64,000 nt of DNA from UBA4744 sp963707435 (GCA_963707435.1 CAVPPF010000007.1:186001-250000); one strand, 5' to 3'; shown: positions 15,732-24,852, counted from the stretch's first letter. The notes: generated from the sequence alone by a model not told the origin. Program-made: numbers and translations.

Positions 15732-18176
15732 GTGTCCGAAATCACGGTACGCGGCCTCGTGGGCGACAAAGAAGTCGCTATAACTACAGGCAAGCTGGCC
15801 GGTTTAGCCAGCGGCGCGGTGACGGTCCAGACCGGGGACACAACGGTCCTCGTCACGGCCACCGCCAACGACAGACTCCGGGAAGGCATTGACTTCTTTC
15901 CCCTGACCGTCGACGTCGAAGAACGCATGTATGCGGCCGGGAAAATCCCGGGCTCGTTCTTCCGTCGCGAAGGTCGCGCCAGCGAGCAGGCCATCCTGGC
16001 TTGCCGGCTGATCGACCGTCCGCTCCGGCCGTCCTTTGCCGACGGTTTCCGGTGCGAAACACAGGTCGTATCGACCGTCATGTCGATCGACGGCGAAAAC
16101 CCGTACGACATCATTTCCCTCAACGGCGCCTCGGCGGCCCTGGCGATCAGCGGGATTCCCTTTCTGGGCCCGATCGGAGCGGTACGCCTTGCCTTGAGCG
16201 ACGGAAACTGGATCGTCAATCCGACGTATCAGGAGCTCGAGAACGCCGTGTTCGAACTGGTGGTGGCGGGTCGGCGCAACGACAGCGGTGACGTCGACAT
16301 CATGATGGTCGAAGCCGGTTCGACTCCGGATGGTCTCCGGCTCATCGCCGACGGCCAGCCGCCGAGTGACGAAGCGACCGTGGCGCGCGGGCTGGAAGAG
16401 TCCAAGGCTTACATCGCTCAAGTCATCGACCTGCAGAAGGAACTCGCCGGACAGGTCGACATCCCGGTGCGGGAATGGCCGACGGTTGAGGACTTCAGCG
16501 ACGAGCTGTTCCAGCGGGTCGAGCAGGCGGCTCGCCCGAAGCTTGGCGACGTCATCACCATTCCGGGCAAGCGCGACCGCAGCGCAGCAGAAGACGCCGC
16601 TTTTGAGCAGGTCGTCGCAGAGCTGGGTATCGAAGATCCGGACGAGCTGACACCGGCCAAGCGGGCTTTCAAGAAGGTCTCCAAGGCGATGATGCGCGAT
16701 CGGGTCGTTCAGGAAGGTATTCGCCTCGACGGACGCGGCCCCAAGGACATCCGTGAGATCTCCGCCGAAGTCGGAGTGGTGCCTCGCACCCATGGATCCG
16801 GTTTGTTCCAGCGTGGGGAAACCCAGGTGCTCAACATCACGACGCTCGGCATGCTCAAGATGGAGCAGATGCTCGACACGCTCGCCCTCGAAGACTCGAA
16901 GCGGTACATGCATCACTACAACTTCCCTCCGTTCTCAACGGGAGAGGCCGGCTTCATGCGCGGTCCCAAACGGCGCGAGATCGGGCACGGAGCCCTGGCC
17001 GAAAAGGCTGTGCTCCCGGTGGTGCCCAACGAGGATGAGTTCCCGTACGCGTTGCGGCTGGTCTCTGAGGTTCTCGCCTCGAACGGGTCGACATCGATGG
17101 CGTCGGTGTGTGCGTCGAGCTTGTCGCTGATGGACGCCGGTGTTCCGATTCTCGAACCGGTGGCGGGGATTGCCATGGGCCTGGTCTCTCAGGACGGGAA
17201 GTTCGTCACCCTCACCGACATCATCGGTGCGGAGGACGCTCTCGGCGACATGGACTTCAAGGTGGCCGGCACGGCCGCCGTCATCACCGCACTGCAGCTC
17301 GATACGAAGATCCAGGGCTTGCCTTCCGATGTGCTCACCGGAGCACTCGATCAGGCCAAGGACGCCCGGCTTCATATCCTCGAGAAGATGAACGAAGCGC
17401 TTCCCGGTCCCCGGGAGGAACTGAACCAGTGGGCCCCGCGCATCGAGGCCGTGCGAATTCCCAAAGACAAGATCGGCGAGATCATAGGTCCGAAGGGCAA
17501 GAACATCCGTGAGCTCGAAGAGACCACGGGTGCTTCGATCGAGATCGAGGAAGAGGGAGCCGAGGGCATCGTCAGGATCGGTTCGCCGGACGGAGAATCG
17601 CTGGCACTGGCCAAGGAAAAGGTCATGCAACTGGCATTCCCGCCGGAGGCTGAGGTCGGAAAGGACTACGACGGCGAAGTGGTGAACATCACCAAGTTCG
17701 GTGCGTTCATCAACATCCTGCCCGGCCGCGACGGTCTGCTCCACATCTCCAAGATCGATTCGGAACGACGGGTCGAGCGGGTCGAGGACTACTTCAACCT
17801 TGGCGACAAGGTCAAAGTGGTCGTTCGCGAGATCGACCGGATGGGCAAGGTCAACCTGGACCTGGCCGAGAAGGTCGAACCCTCCGAGGAAGCGCTCCAG
17901 CGCGCCGCCTCAGGCGGTGGCGGGCGCGACCGTGACCGTGATCGTGGCGGAGACCGGGGTCGCGGCGGAGACCGTGAGCGGGGTCGTGACCGGGGTCGCG
18001 GCGGAGACCGTGGCGGTGATCGTGGCGGTGACCGGGGTCGCGGCGGAGACCGTGACCGGGGTCGTGACCGCGATCGTGGCGGTGAGAGCAGCCGGGGCGC
18101 CGACGCTGAGAAGAGCGGGCGCCGGGTGGTCTCCTTCGAGGAGGACTTCGAGAAGACCCTCAAGAACGACGACTGA
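15732..18176 (+). CDS. pnp: Polyribonucleotide nucleotidyltransferase (PNPase)
   Basis: PNPase degrades RNA 3' to 5' by phosphorolysis. The 814 residues carry two RNase PH-like domains (the second with GEAGFMRGPKRREIGHGALAEKA and STSMASVCASSLSLMDAG), a KH domain (IPKDKIGEIIGPKGKNIREL), an S1 domain (GEVVNITKFGAFINILPGRDGLLHISK) and a tail of about 85 residues of Arg, Gly and Asp ending in KTLKNDD. The core is normal; the tail makes the protein longer than the usual ~710-750. The GTG start has AAAGGGAGG upstream. A strong terminator follows. Confidence 0.97.
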   Translation: MSEITVRGLVGDKEVAITTGKLAGLASGAVTVQTGDTTVLVTATANDRLREGIDFFPLTVDVEERMYAAGKIPGSFFRREGRASEQAILACRLIDRPLRPSFADGFRCETQVVSTVMSIDGENPYDIISLNGASAALAISGIPFLGPIGAVRLALSDGNWIVNPTYQELENAVFELVVAGRRNDSGDVDIMMVEAGSTPDGLRLIADGQPPSDEATVARGLEESKAYIAQVIDLQKELAGQVDIPVREWPTVEDFSDELFQRVEQAARPKLGDVITIPGKRDRSAAEDAAFEQVVAELGIEDPDELTPAKRAFKKVSKAMMRDRVVQEGIRLDGRGPKDIREISAEVGVVPRTHGSGLFQRGETQVLNITTLGMLKMEQMLDTLALEDSKRYMHHYNFPPFSTGEAGFMRGPKRREIGHGALAEKAVLPVVPNEDEFPYALRLVSEVLASNGSTSMASVCASSLSLMDAGVPILEPVAGIAMGLVSQDGKFVTLTDIIGAEDALGDMDFKVAGTAAVITALQLDTKIQGLPSDVLTGALDQAKDARLHILEKMNEALPGPREELNQWAPRIEAVRIPKDKIGEIIGPKGKNIRELEETTGASIEIEEEGAEGIVRIGSPDGESLALAKEKVMQLAFPPEAEVGKDYDGEVVNITKFGAFINILPGRDGLLHISKIDSERRVERVEDYFNLGDKVKVVVREIDRMGKVNLDLAEKVEPSEEALQRAASGGGGRDRDRDRGGDRGRGGDRERGRDRGRGGDRGGDRGGDRGRGGDRDRGRDRDRGGESSRGADAEKSGRRVVSFEEDFEKTLKNDD
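17925..18090 (+). repeat. RGG/RD-rich tandem repeat in the pnp 3' end
   Basis: Imperfect repeats of units such as GGCGGAGACCG and GGTCGTGACCG encode an Arg-Gly-Asp tail with repeated DRGRGGDR and DRGGDR patterns. Such tails usually bind RNA or partner proteins, and the repeat tract may vary in length between strains. Confidence 0.8.
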
Positions 18177-18205
18177 CGAATCACGCTGTTCGTCGTCGAA
18201 ACAGG

Positions 18206-18240
18206 ATGCGGACCCCTCCGGGGGTCCGCATTCCTTTTCT
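18206..18240 (+). terminator. Strong intrinsic terminator after pnp
   Basis: An 11-bp perfect stem, ATGCGGACCCC (18206-18216) with GGGGTCCGCAT (18221-18231), closes a TCCG loop and is followed by TCCTTTTCT. It begins 30 bases after the pnp stop. Confidence 0.92.
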
Positions 18241-18275
18241 GATCACCGACGACGGAGAACTGATAACTTCCTTCC

Positions 18276-19187
18276 ATGCCCGAGCTTCCTGATGTGGTGG
18301 TCTACATCGAGGCGCTGGAGCGATTTACGCTCGGCCGCCGTCTCGAGAAGATCCGCGTGGTGTCGCCTTCGGTTCTCCGCACCTACGACCCGCCGCTCGC
18401 TGCCGTCGAGGGACGGTCCGTTGCCGGGCTGCGACGGATTGGAAAGCGCATCGTCTTCGACATGGGAGACGAACTCTTCGTCGTCGTGCACCTCATGGTG
18501 GCCGGCCGATTTGCCTGGGCGGCTCCGGGTGCTGCGATCCCGCGCAAGGTCGGACTGGCCGCCTTCGACTTCGATCACGGGAGTCTCTTGCTCCGCGAGG
18601 CGGCCACCAGGAAGCGGGCGGGCCTGTGGATCGTGCGCGGCGAAGATGCACTCGCCCAGCATGATCGCGGGGGAGTAGAGCCTCTGGAGGTGAGCCTGGC
18701 GGAGTTCTCCGAAGCGCTGCTGAAGGAGAATCGCACCTTGAAGCGCGCCCTCACCGATCCGCGGATCTTCTCGGGAATCGGCAATGCCTACTCGGATGAG
18801 ATTCTGCACCGGGCCCGCCTCTCACCCGTGAAGCGAACCGCCCGGATGGACGAAGAGCAGGTAGCCCGGCTCTACGAAGCCGTCCGCCGCTCGCTGCTGG
18901 AATGGACGGACCGCCTGCGGACCGAGACGGGGGAGGGGTTCCCGAAAAAGGTCACTGCGTTCCGACCGGACATGGCGGTGCACGGCAAGTACGGGGAACC
19001 GTGCCCGGTCTGCGGCTCGAAGGTGCAACACATCGTGTACGCCAGCAACGAAACGAATTATTGCGCCACGTGTCAGACGGACGGCAAGTTGCTCGCCGAT
19101 CGATCTCTTTCCCGCTTGCTCAAGGGCGACTGGCCGAAGACCGTTGAGGATCTCGAGGAGATGGGGGCGGGACCGGACGGCCCGTAG
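18276..19187 (+). CDS. Fpg/Nei-family DNA glycosylase/AP lyase
   Basis: A base-excision repair glycosylase of the formamidopyrimidine/endonuclease VIII family. The mature N-terminus PELPDVVVYIEAL carries the catalytic proline and glutamate. IFSGIGNAYSDEILHRARLSP is the helix-two-turn-helix region. CPVCGS and CATCQTDG give a complete four-cysteine zinc finger at the C-terminus. The length of 303 residues is slightly above the classic ~270. Whether it prefers 8-oxoG (MutM) or oxidised pyrimidines (Nei) is not decided here. It lies just upstream of the SOS-controlled imuA-imuB genes. Confidence 0.88.
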   Translation: MPELPDVVVYIEALERFTLGRRLEKIRVVSPSVLRTYDPPLAAVEGRSVAGLRRIGKRIVFDMGDELFVVVHLMVAGRFAWAAPGAAIPRKVGLAAFDFDHGSLLLREAATRKRAGLWIVRGEDALAQHDRGGVEPLEVSLAEFSEALLKENRTLKRALTDPRIFSGIGNAYSDEILHRARLSPVKRTARMDEEQVARLYEAVRRSLLEWTDRLRTETGEGFPKKVTAFRPDMAVHGKYGEPCPVCGSKVQHIVYASNETNYCATCQTDGKLLADRSLSRLLKGDWPKTVEDLEEMGAGPDGP

Positions 19188-19287
19188 ACGGCAACTCGTC
19201 GTTGATCGATCTTCCGGCCGGCACGCCGGGGCCCACCCCTATGTCGCCGGCAACAGGTGAGCTGTCGTCAATTTTCGCGCTCTTGCC

Positions 19288-19307
19288 TATCGAACATATG
19301 TTCGATA
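19288..19307 (+). promoter_or_regulatory. LexA (SOS) box upstream of imuA-imuB
   Basis: TATCGAACATATGTTCGATA is a perfect 20-bp palindrome containing the actinobacterial LexA core TCGAAC-N4-GTTCGA. It ends 13 bases before the imuA GTG, where LexA binding would block transcription. A near-identical box precedes dnaE2 at 30511-30530. Confidence 0.92.
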
Positions 19308-19320
19308 GATTGGACTTCCT

Positions 19321-19944
19321 GTGGAAAACGCTCACACCATCGCTTCCCTCTCGGATCGGCCGGCACTGGAGCCGGGCAAGGTGGTCGGCCTGGTCGGGCC
19401 CCCCGGTTTTGGACTGACCAGGGTCGGGTTGTCGATGCTGGCCGAATCGTCACAAACCGGCCCGGTGGTGTACCTGGATGTACGCGGGTGGGTGAACCCG
19501 CTGACGGCCTGGGAGGCGGGGATACCTCCGGAGCGGCTGGTCATTGTGCGGTGTTCCGATCGGTTGCTATGGCCCAAGGCGACGGCTGCGTTGTTGGAGG
19601 GGATCCGTGCCGTGTACGCAGAGGTCCCCCCGGGAGTTCAGGAGTCGGTCTTGCGGAGGCTGGCCGCGCTGGCCAGGTCGCGCCGATCTGCCCTGCTCCT
19701 GCGTCCACTGAGCGGCGATCTCCCGACCGGTGTGGCGTATGTGCGCTACGAGGCCAGAGAAGTGAGTTGGGACGGTCCCGACGCCGGTCACGGGCGTCTC
19801 GAAGGACGAAGGATGGTGTTGGAAGCGTCCGGGAAGGGGATGTCCGGCATCGAACGGATGATTGAGGTGGAGGACGATGGTGCGGACGGTGTGCGTATGG
19901 TTTCCCGATTGGCCGCTGCGCCGGCCGGACGCGTCGCAGGATAG
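19321..19944 (+). CDS. imuA: ImuA-like mutasome accessory protein with degenerate P-loop
   Basis: A 207-residue RecA-related protein placed as ImuA/ImuA', the accessory factor that links ImuB and DnaE2 in SOS-induced translesion synthesis. The N-terminus has a P-loop-like GLVGPPGFGLTRV, but the Walker A lysine is a leucine (GFGLT instead of GxGKT), so ATP binding is doubtful. GPVVYLDVRGWVNPLTAWEAGI is the next recognisable strand. The assignment leans on position: LexA box 13 bases upstream and a 68-base overlap with imuB. Start is GTG 19321. A standalone RecA-like function is unlikely. Confidence 0.78.
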   Translation: MENAHTIASLSDRPALEPGKVVGLVGPPGFGLTRVGLSMLAESSQTGPVVYLDVRGWVNPLTAWEAGIPPERLVIVRCSDRLLWPKATAALLEGIRAVYAEVPPGVQESVLRRLAALARSRRSALLLRPLSGDLPTGVAYVRYEAREVSWDGPDAGHGRLEGRRMVLEASGKGMSGIERMIEVEDDGADGVRMVSRLAAAPAGRVAG

Positions 19945-21346
19945 GGCCTGTCTGGTCGTCGACCGGTCGTCGGCTCCCCGGGTGGTGGCTTTCAATCAGC
20001 TTGCCCGAGCGGCCGGAGTACGGCTCGGTATGCGCCGGCCGGAGGCGGAAGTTCTTTGTCCGGGGGGAACCACGCTCGAGCAGGACCAAGCGGCCGAGTT
20101 GCACGCCTTTGAATCCGTCGCCGGAGCCGTGGAAGAACTCATACCCCGGGTAGAGGTCGCCGATCCGGGCCTCCTGTTCGTTCCAATTGCCGGAGCGATT
20201 CGCTACTACGGCGGGGAGCGGGCGGTGGTGGAGAACCTGTCGCGAGCCGTTCGAGAGGCCGCCGGAGGAGGGGGCCGTATCGGTGTAGCCGGCGGCCCGT
20301 TTGCGGCGCGTTGGGCCGCAGAAGTAGCCGGTGAAGATCCGATGATCATCGACGACGACCGGCAGTTTTTGACGTCGTTGGATGTGGACGTGCTCGGCAA
20401 AGAGGAACTCGTAGCCACGTTCCGGTGGTTGGGGATCGACACCCTCGGAGAGCTGGCTGCTCTGCCGAGACCGGCACTCCTGTCCCGTTTTGGAACGGCC
20501 GGGCTGCACGCCCACCGGTTGGCCAGCGGTGAGGATCGGCGCCCCGAGCCACGCGACCTTTCCACCGACGCCTCGGTAACAGAGCGCTTCGAAGAGCCGC
20601 TTGTTCTTCTCGGACAGGTCGGGTTCGCCGCCAGGGCCCTTTCCCATCGTTTGATGGAAGCGATGCTGGAGCAGGGAGTTGCACCGCACCGGGTCGAAGT
20701 GAGCGCGCGGGCGGCAGACGGCTCCGTGCGAACCCGGGTGTGGCGGAGTGCCGATCCATTCACGGAGGAAACCCTCACCGAACGCGTCTGGTGGCAGCTT
20801 CGTGCCTGGAACGAATCGGCGGCCATTCCCGGCGGGGTTACGCAACTGACGCTGTCGCCGGCGGACCTGTCGGGGGAAGGACGGCAGCTGACGTTGCTGG
20901 AAGATGTCTCGGCTCGCATTGAAGCGGAGCGGGCCGTCGCCCGCGTGCAGGCGCTGTTGGGGCCGGAGGCGGTCTTGGAGGGAAGGCGCCAGGGAGGTCG
21001 CGACGCCGGCGAGCAGGTGCGCTGGCATCGGTGGGGAGACGACCCTCCCGCTCCCGAACGGGATCCGGGTGCCCCCTGGCCGGGATCGACCCCCGGGCCT
21101 TCTCCTGCGCTGGTCCCGCCGGAACCGCGGTTGCTCGAAGTGGAGTGGGACGGTGGTATGCCGTCACGGGTTCGCATGCGGAGCCGCTGGGAACCGGTTC
21201 TGAACTGGGCCGGCCCCTGGCGAAAACTGGGTCGCTGGTGGCAGGGCGAGCCTCATGTCGACCGGTATCAGATGGTGACGTCGGTCGGGGCGTTGCTCTG
21301 CGAGCATCGCGGCGAGCAAACGTTTGTGATTGGGGTCTATGACTGA
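19877..21346 (+). CDS. imuB: ImuB, catalytically inactive Y-family polymerase homologue
   Basis: ImuB is the beta-clamp-binding hub of the ImuA'-ImuB-DnaE2 mutasome. The 489 residues follow the Y-family layout (VCVWFPDWPLRR at the start, VAFNQLARAAGVRLGMRRPEAE, ELAALPRPALLSRFG in the thumb). The metal-binding acidic residues are missing: the usual DVTG-like motif reads PIAGAIRYYGGE. That loss is typical of ImuB. QLTLSP and QLTLLED near residue 340 are candidate clamp-binding peptides. The ATG at 19877 is preferred, with GGAGG at 19869-19873; an in-frame start at 19862 also exists. Confidence 0.9.
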   Translation: MVRTVCVWFPDWPLRRPDASQDRACLVVDRSSAPRVVAFNQLARAAGVRLGMRRPEAEVLCPGGTTLEQDQAAELHAFESVAGAVEELIPRVEVADPGLLFVPIAGAIRYYGGERAVVENLSRAVREAAGGGGRIGVAGGPFAARWAAEVAGEDPMIIDDDRQFLTSLDVDVLGKEELVATFRWLGIDTLGELAALPRPALLSRFGTAGLHAHRLASGEDRRPEPRDLSTDASVTERFEEPLVLLGQVGFAARALSHRLMEAMLEQGVAPHRVEVSARAADGSVRTRVWRSADPFTEETLTERVWWQLRAWNESAAIPGGVTQLTLSPADLSGEGRQLTLLEDVSARIEAERAVARVQALLGPEAVLEGRRQGGRDAGEQVRWHRWGDDPPAPERDPGAPWPGSTPGPSPALVPPEPRLLEVEWDGGMPSRVRMRSRWEPVLNWAGPWRKLGRWWQGEPHVDRYQMVTSVGALLCEHRGEQTFVIGVYD

Positions 21347-21348
21347 GA

Positions 21349-21379
21349 AAGGCGGTGGGGACGTACCCGCCTTCTTCCG
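21349..21379 (+). terminator. Weak hairpin between convergent imuB and plsC
   Basis: AAGGCGG (21349-21355) pairs with CCGCCTT (21367-21373) around an 11-base loop, followed by CTTCC. It lies just after the imuB stop and could end that transcript; the T-tract is poor. Confidence 0.45.
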
Positions 21380-21412
21380 CGAGCCGTGCCGTATCCAGAA
21401 TCTCCGTCGGCA

Positions 21413-22147
21413 TCACCCGCCAGGTTTCGACCGCAGCTCGACCAGGGTTTCCTCGATGGAGGACCGCACGGCATCGCACAGGCCGGGAGCGTCTTCTACC
21501 GTCAGCGTCTCCGTTGGTATCGGGCTGCCGATAGCGACGGTGATCGTGCCCCCCCGAATGATCCTGGCCCGTGGCAGCCAGGCCTCGTAGGAACCCACAA
21601 TGGTCGTGGGCAGAACGGGCAGACCGGTCCGCACGGCGATGAAGAACGCTCCCTTCTTGAACGGAAGCATCTCTCCGGTGGTCGTGCGGGTTCCCTCCGG
21701 ATAGACGATGATCGACTTGCCGTCGGCAATGGTGGCGGCCGTGTTCTCTTCGATCTCTTCGTAGATGGGTCTTCCCGCCGTTCGATCGACCGGGACCATG
21801 TGCAGCCTCTTCAGTGCCCATCCGAGGAGGGGCACGCCGAAGAGCTCCTTCTTGGCCAGGAACCGGATGGGAACCGGCAATGCCATGAAGTGCGCCATGA
21901 TGTCGAACGTCGACTGGTGGTTCGAGGCCACCACGTAGGAGGCCGACGGATCGACGTTCTCAACTCCGATGACCTGCAGGCGGACGCCACCGGCCCACAG
22001 GATCGTGCGGGCCCAGGCGGACACCATCCGATCGATGAGGGGCGAGCTGGGCGCCAGCAGGCTGGTACCGACGACGGCGGTGGCCGCCAGTCCGGTCACG
22101 AGGAGACCGACCAGGTAGGTGAACGGGGTCCTGATGGCTGCGAGCAT
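21413..22147 (-). CDS. plsC: 1-acyl-sn-glycerol-3-phosphate acyltransferase (PlsC family)
   Basis: A membrane-bound acyltransferase that makes phosphatidate from lysophosphatidate, feeding the CdsA step. The acceptor motif NHQSTFD (HX4D) and the second-block YPEGTRT are both present, with a hydrophobic N-terminus (FTYLVGLLVTGLAATAVVG). It has 244 residues from the ATG at 22147. The frame is open for 68 codons more, but that part overlaps the divergent YcaQ gene and lacks similarity. It could instead acylate another lysophospholipid. Confidence 0.88.
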   Translation of the reverse strand: MLAAIRTPFTYLVGLLVTGLAATAVVGTSLLAPSSPLIDRMVSAWARTILWAGGVRLQVIGVENVDPSASYVVASNHQSTFDIMAHFMALPVPIRFLAKKELFGVPLLGWALKRLHMVPVDRTAGRPIYEEIEENTAATIADGKSIIVYPEGTRTTTGEMLPFKKGAFFIAVRTGLPVLPTTIVGSYEAWLPRARIIRGGTITVAIGSPIPTETLTVEDAPGLCDAVRSSIEETLVELRSKPGG

Positions 22148-22205
22148 GGCGGTCAGCGTAGACGGCGACGATGTAGAGTGCCGGGTTCCCACGGATCGGT
22201 GGCCC

Positions 22206-23432
22206 ATGCGGAAACTCAGCATGCGACAAGCCCGACGTATTGCCCTGGCGGCACAGGGTTTCGCCGAGCCGCGCCCGTCCGGGCGAATCGACATCCGGCA
22301 CCTCCGGCGGGTCATGGAGCGGGTCGCGGTCGTGCAGCTCGACTCGGTCAACGTCCTCGAACGGTCACACTATCTCCCGGTCTTCGCCCGGCTCGGGCCC
22401 TATCCGCGCCGGCTGCTGGATGAAGCAACGCACGCCAGGCGGGAGTTGTTCGAGTACCTGTTTCACGCCGCTTCCTACAGCACTCCCGACATGCTTCCCC
22501 TGCTGCGGCCGCGGATGGAAGCCATCACGTCGTGGGGACGAGTCAATGAGGTCATGCGCGAGCATCCGGGGTATATCGAGCGGGTGTATGACGAGGTGGC
22601 AGAACGGGGCCCCTTGACGAGCGTCGATCTGGCTGATCCCGGCCGCCGGACCGGGCCCTGGTGGGGGATGGGGAAAGGATCGACTGCGCTCGAGTGGCTC
22701 TACGTCAAGGGAAGACTGGCGATCTCGCACCGGCCGGCATCCTTCGCCAAGGTCTACGATCTCGCCGAACGGGTCTATCCGCCTGGCTTTTTCGACACGC
22801 CGATGATGGATCACGAGACCTCAGTACGCCGGCGCACGCTGATCGCAGCCCGCGCCCATGGTGTTGGGACGGTCAAGGATCTGGCCGACTATTTCCGGAT
22901 AAATACTACGGCCGTTCACCAGCAGGTGCAGCGGTTGGTCGCCGCCGGGTCTCTCCGTCAAGTAGAGGTAGAGGGTTGGCGGAAGCCCGCGTATCTCCAT
23001 CCCGAGGCAGGCATGCCACGCCGGGTCCGGGCCAGGGCGTTGTTGTCACCGTTCGATTCCCTCATCTGGTACCGGGAGCGGACCGAGCGGCTCTTCGGGT
23101 TCCACTATCGGATCGAGATCTATGTACCGAAGCAGAAACGGCAATACGGCTACTACGTGCTGCCCTTCCTGCTTGGCGAGGATCTCGTCGCCCGGGTCGA
23201 CCTGAAGGCAGACCGTCAGGCGGGTGTCCTCGCGGTGCAGTCGGCCCATCTCGAACCGGGCTTCGAGGGTGCGTCGGTGGCGGGTCCGCTGGCGGAAGAA
23301 CTCGAGCTCATGGCTGCGTGGCTCGGCCTCGACGGTGTTGTCGTTCGCCCCAACGGCGATCTGGCCTCCCGTCTGGACGCCGCGTTCACCCGGCACCGTA
23401 CCGCGTCGGCCGCGAACCGGAGTTCGTCGTGA
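22206..23432 (+). CDS. YcaQ/HTH_42 winged-helix DNA glycosylase family protein
   Basis: A 408-residue protein of the winged-helix YcaQ/AlkX family, some members of which unhook interstrand crosslinks or excise alkylated bases. Seen are MRQARRIALAAQGF at the start, the QxD active-site stretch VVQLDSVNVLERSHYLPVFARLG, FEYLFHAASYSTPDMLPLLRPRM, and the C-terminal 'LLSPFDSLIWYRERTERLFGF' typical of the family. The ATG at 22206 is favoured over an upstream start inside the divergent plsC region. With the Fpg-like and imu genes it fits a local DNA-repair cluster. Confidence 0.87.
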   Translation: MRKLSMRQARRIALAAQGFAEPRPSGRIDIRHLRRVMERVAVVQLDSVNVLERSHYLPVFARLGPYPRRLLDEATHARRELFEYLFHAASYSTPDMLPLLRPRMEAITSWGRVNEVMREHPGYIERVYDEVAERGPLTSVDLADPGRRTGPWWGMGKGSTALEWLYVKGRLAISHRPASFAKVYDLAERVYPPGFFDTPMMDHETSVRRRTLIAARAHGVGTVKDLADYFRINTTAVHQQVQRLVAAGSLRQVEVEGWRKPAYLHPEAGMPRRVRARALLSPFDSLIWYRERTERLFGFHYRIEIYVPKQKRQYGYYVLPFLLGEDLVARVDLKADRQAGVLAVQSAHLEPGFEGASVAGPLAEELELMAAWLGLDGVVVRPNGDLASRLDAAFTRHRTASAANRSSS

Positions 23433-23587
23433 GGAGGCTCTTCGCGCTTGTGGTCGTAGTGCTGATCGTCATCGTGGCGTTTGCTTTTCTGGCGCCGCAG
23501 GCACCGGATGGCATCTGGGTGAACGAAGCGGGCCAGAAGATCTCTGACGGATTGAGGGCCTTCTGGGGCAACCCGATCGCGCCGTGA
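23429..23587 (+). CDS. Small single-helix membrane protein
   Basis: A 52-residue protein with one N-terminal hydrophobic helix (LFALVVVVLIVIVAFAFLA) followed by about 28 polar residues ending in FWGNPIAP. The GTG start overlaps the YcaQ stop (GTGA), the coupled arrangement used repeatedly in this window, which is the main argument that it is real. I recognise no family. It is convergent with the MFS gene, whose stop is three bases away. Confidence 0.55.
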   Translation: MRRLFALVVVVLIVIVAFAFLAPQAPDGIWVNEAGQKISDGLRAFWGNPIAP

Positions 23588-23590
23588 TCC

Positions 23591-24802
23591 TCAGGGGGCT
23601 TCGGCGGCCGGGTGGAAGGGCCGGCGGGCGATGACCACCAGGGGGAGGAGCGCTATGAGACCCCCGGTGACGGCAAGCGTGACGAAGCCGGCGGCTTCCA
23701 GCACGAATCCGCTGGCCAGGCTGGCGAACGCAGCTGCCATCCACACCAGGGAATCTGCCCCGCCTTGCAGGGCGGGGCGTGACGCTTGCGGTACGTCGCG
23801 GGTGAGGAGGGAGCTCCCGGCTACGAAACCGAAGTTCCAACCGAGGCCGAGCAGGAACAGGGCGACGGCCAGGTGTGTGCGGCCGTCCGTCGGAGCCAGT
23901 GCAGCAAGCAAGGTGGATCCGACCATGAGGCCGACCCCCGTCGCGATCACCCGGACCGGTCCGAACCTGTCGGTCAACCAGCCGGTCACCGGCGAGAACG
24001 CGAACATCCCCAGTGTGTGGGCGCTGATGACGAAGCCGACGGCGCCGAGACCAAGGCCGATGTGGCGTATATGGAGCGGGGTCATCGCCATGATCAGCAC
24101 CATCACGAGCTGCCCGATGATCATGGCACTCAGCGCCACCTGGACCTGGGGGAGGCGAAGCAGGTGGTATCGCCCTTCCGATTGAGTCCGGGGAATTGCC
24201 GCGGCCTGGTTTCGAGTCCCTGCGGTACCCGTGCGAAGGAACAGGACATAGAGCACGGCGGCTGCGGCGAAGAAGGCTCCGGAGACCCCGTACGCCCCGG
24301 AGAGCTCCGGGAGCCCGGCGGCAACGGCTACCCGCCCGGAAGGCTTGAGCAGGCTGGGTCCGACCACCGACCCGATCGTTCCGGCCCAGACGATGAGGCC
24401 CACCACCCGGGCCCGATGGTGCACGTCGTAGAGATCGGCGGCGGCGTAACGGCTGAGCTGGGTGGCGCTGTGTCCCATGCCCAGGATGAACATGCCGGCC
24501 AGCAAGAGCGGGAACGAAGCCAGGACGGCCGCCGTCATGGCAACCGCTGCTCCCGTTGCCGCGGCCAGGTAGCCGATGCTCAAGCCGGCACGGCTTCCCG
24601 CCCGTCCGATCAACAGCGAAACGACCGTCGCCCCGAGGGCTGTACCGAAGGTGCCCACCGCTCCCGGAAGACCGCTCAACCGGGCCGAACCGGTGATCTG
24701 CTCGGCTACGAGGCCGGTGACGGTGACGGCTGCGATGAACCCGGTGTTGGCCACCGCAACTCCCGTGAAGAAAGCGGTGGTGGTGCTCCGTCTGGCCGAC
24801 AT
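23591..24802 (-). CDS. MFS transporter, probable drug/solute exporter
   Basis: A 403-residue major facilitator superfamily protein with about twelve hydrophobic segments in two bundles. Recognisable pieces are 'LFILGMGHSATQLSRYAAADLYDVHHRARVVGLIVWAG' in the first half, 'VTGWLTDRFGPVRVIATGVGLM' (loop A-type motif of the second half), and 'PQASRPALQGGADSLVWMAAAF' near the end. Substrate is unknown. Start is ATG 24802. It probably forms its own transcript; the SGNH gene lies 51 bases upstream on the same strand. Confidence 0.87.
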   Translation of the reverse strand: MSARRSTTTAFFTGVAVANTGFIAAVTVTGLVAEQITGSARLSGLPGAVGTFGTALGATVVSLLIGRAGSRAGLSIGYLAAATGAAVAMTAAVLASFPLLLAGMFILGMGHSATQLSRYAAADLYDVHHRARVVGLIVWAGTIGSVVGPSLLKPSGRVAVAAGLPELSGAYGVSGAFFAAAAVLYVLFLRTGTAGTRNQAAAIPRTQSEGRYHLLRLPQVQVALSAMIIGQLVMVLIMAMTPLHIRHIGLGLGAVGFVISAHTLGMFAFSPVTGWLTDRFGPVRVIATGVGLMVGSTLLAALAPTDGRTHLAVALFLLGLGWNFGFVAGSSLLTRDVPQASRPALQGGADSLVWMAAAFASLASGFVLEAAGFVTLAVTGGLIALLPLVVIARRPFHPAAEAP

Positions 24803-24852
24803 CGCAGGCAGTGTACGAGTCGCCCGGGCACCGCGGGCGATCGGCCGCAGCC

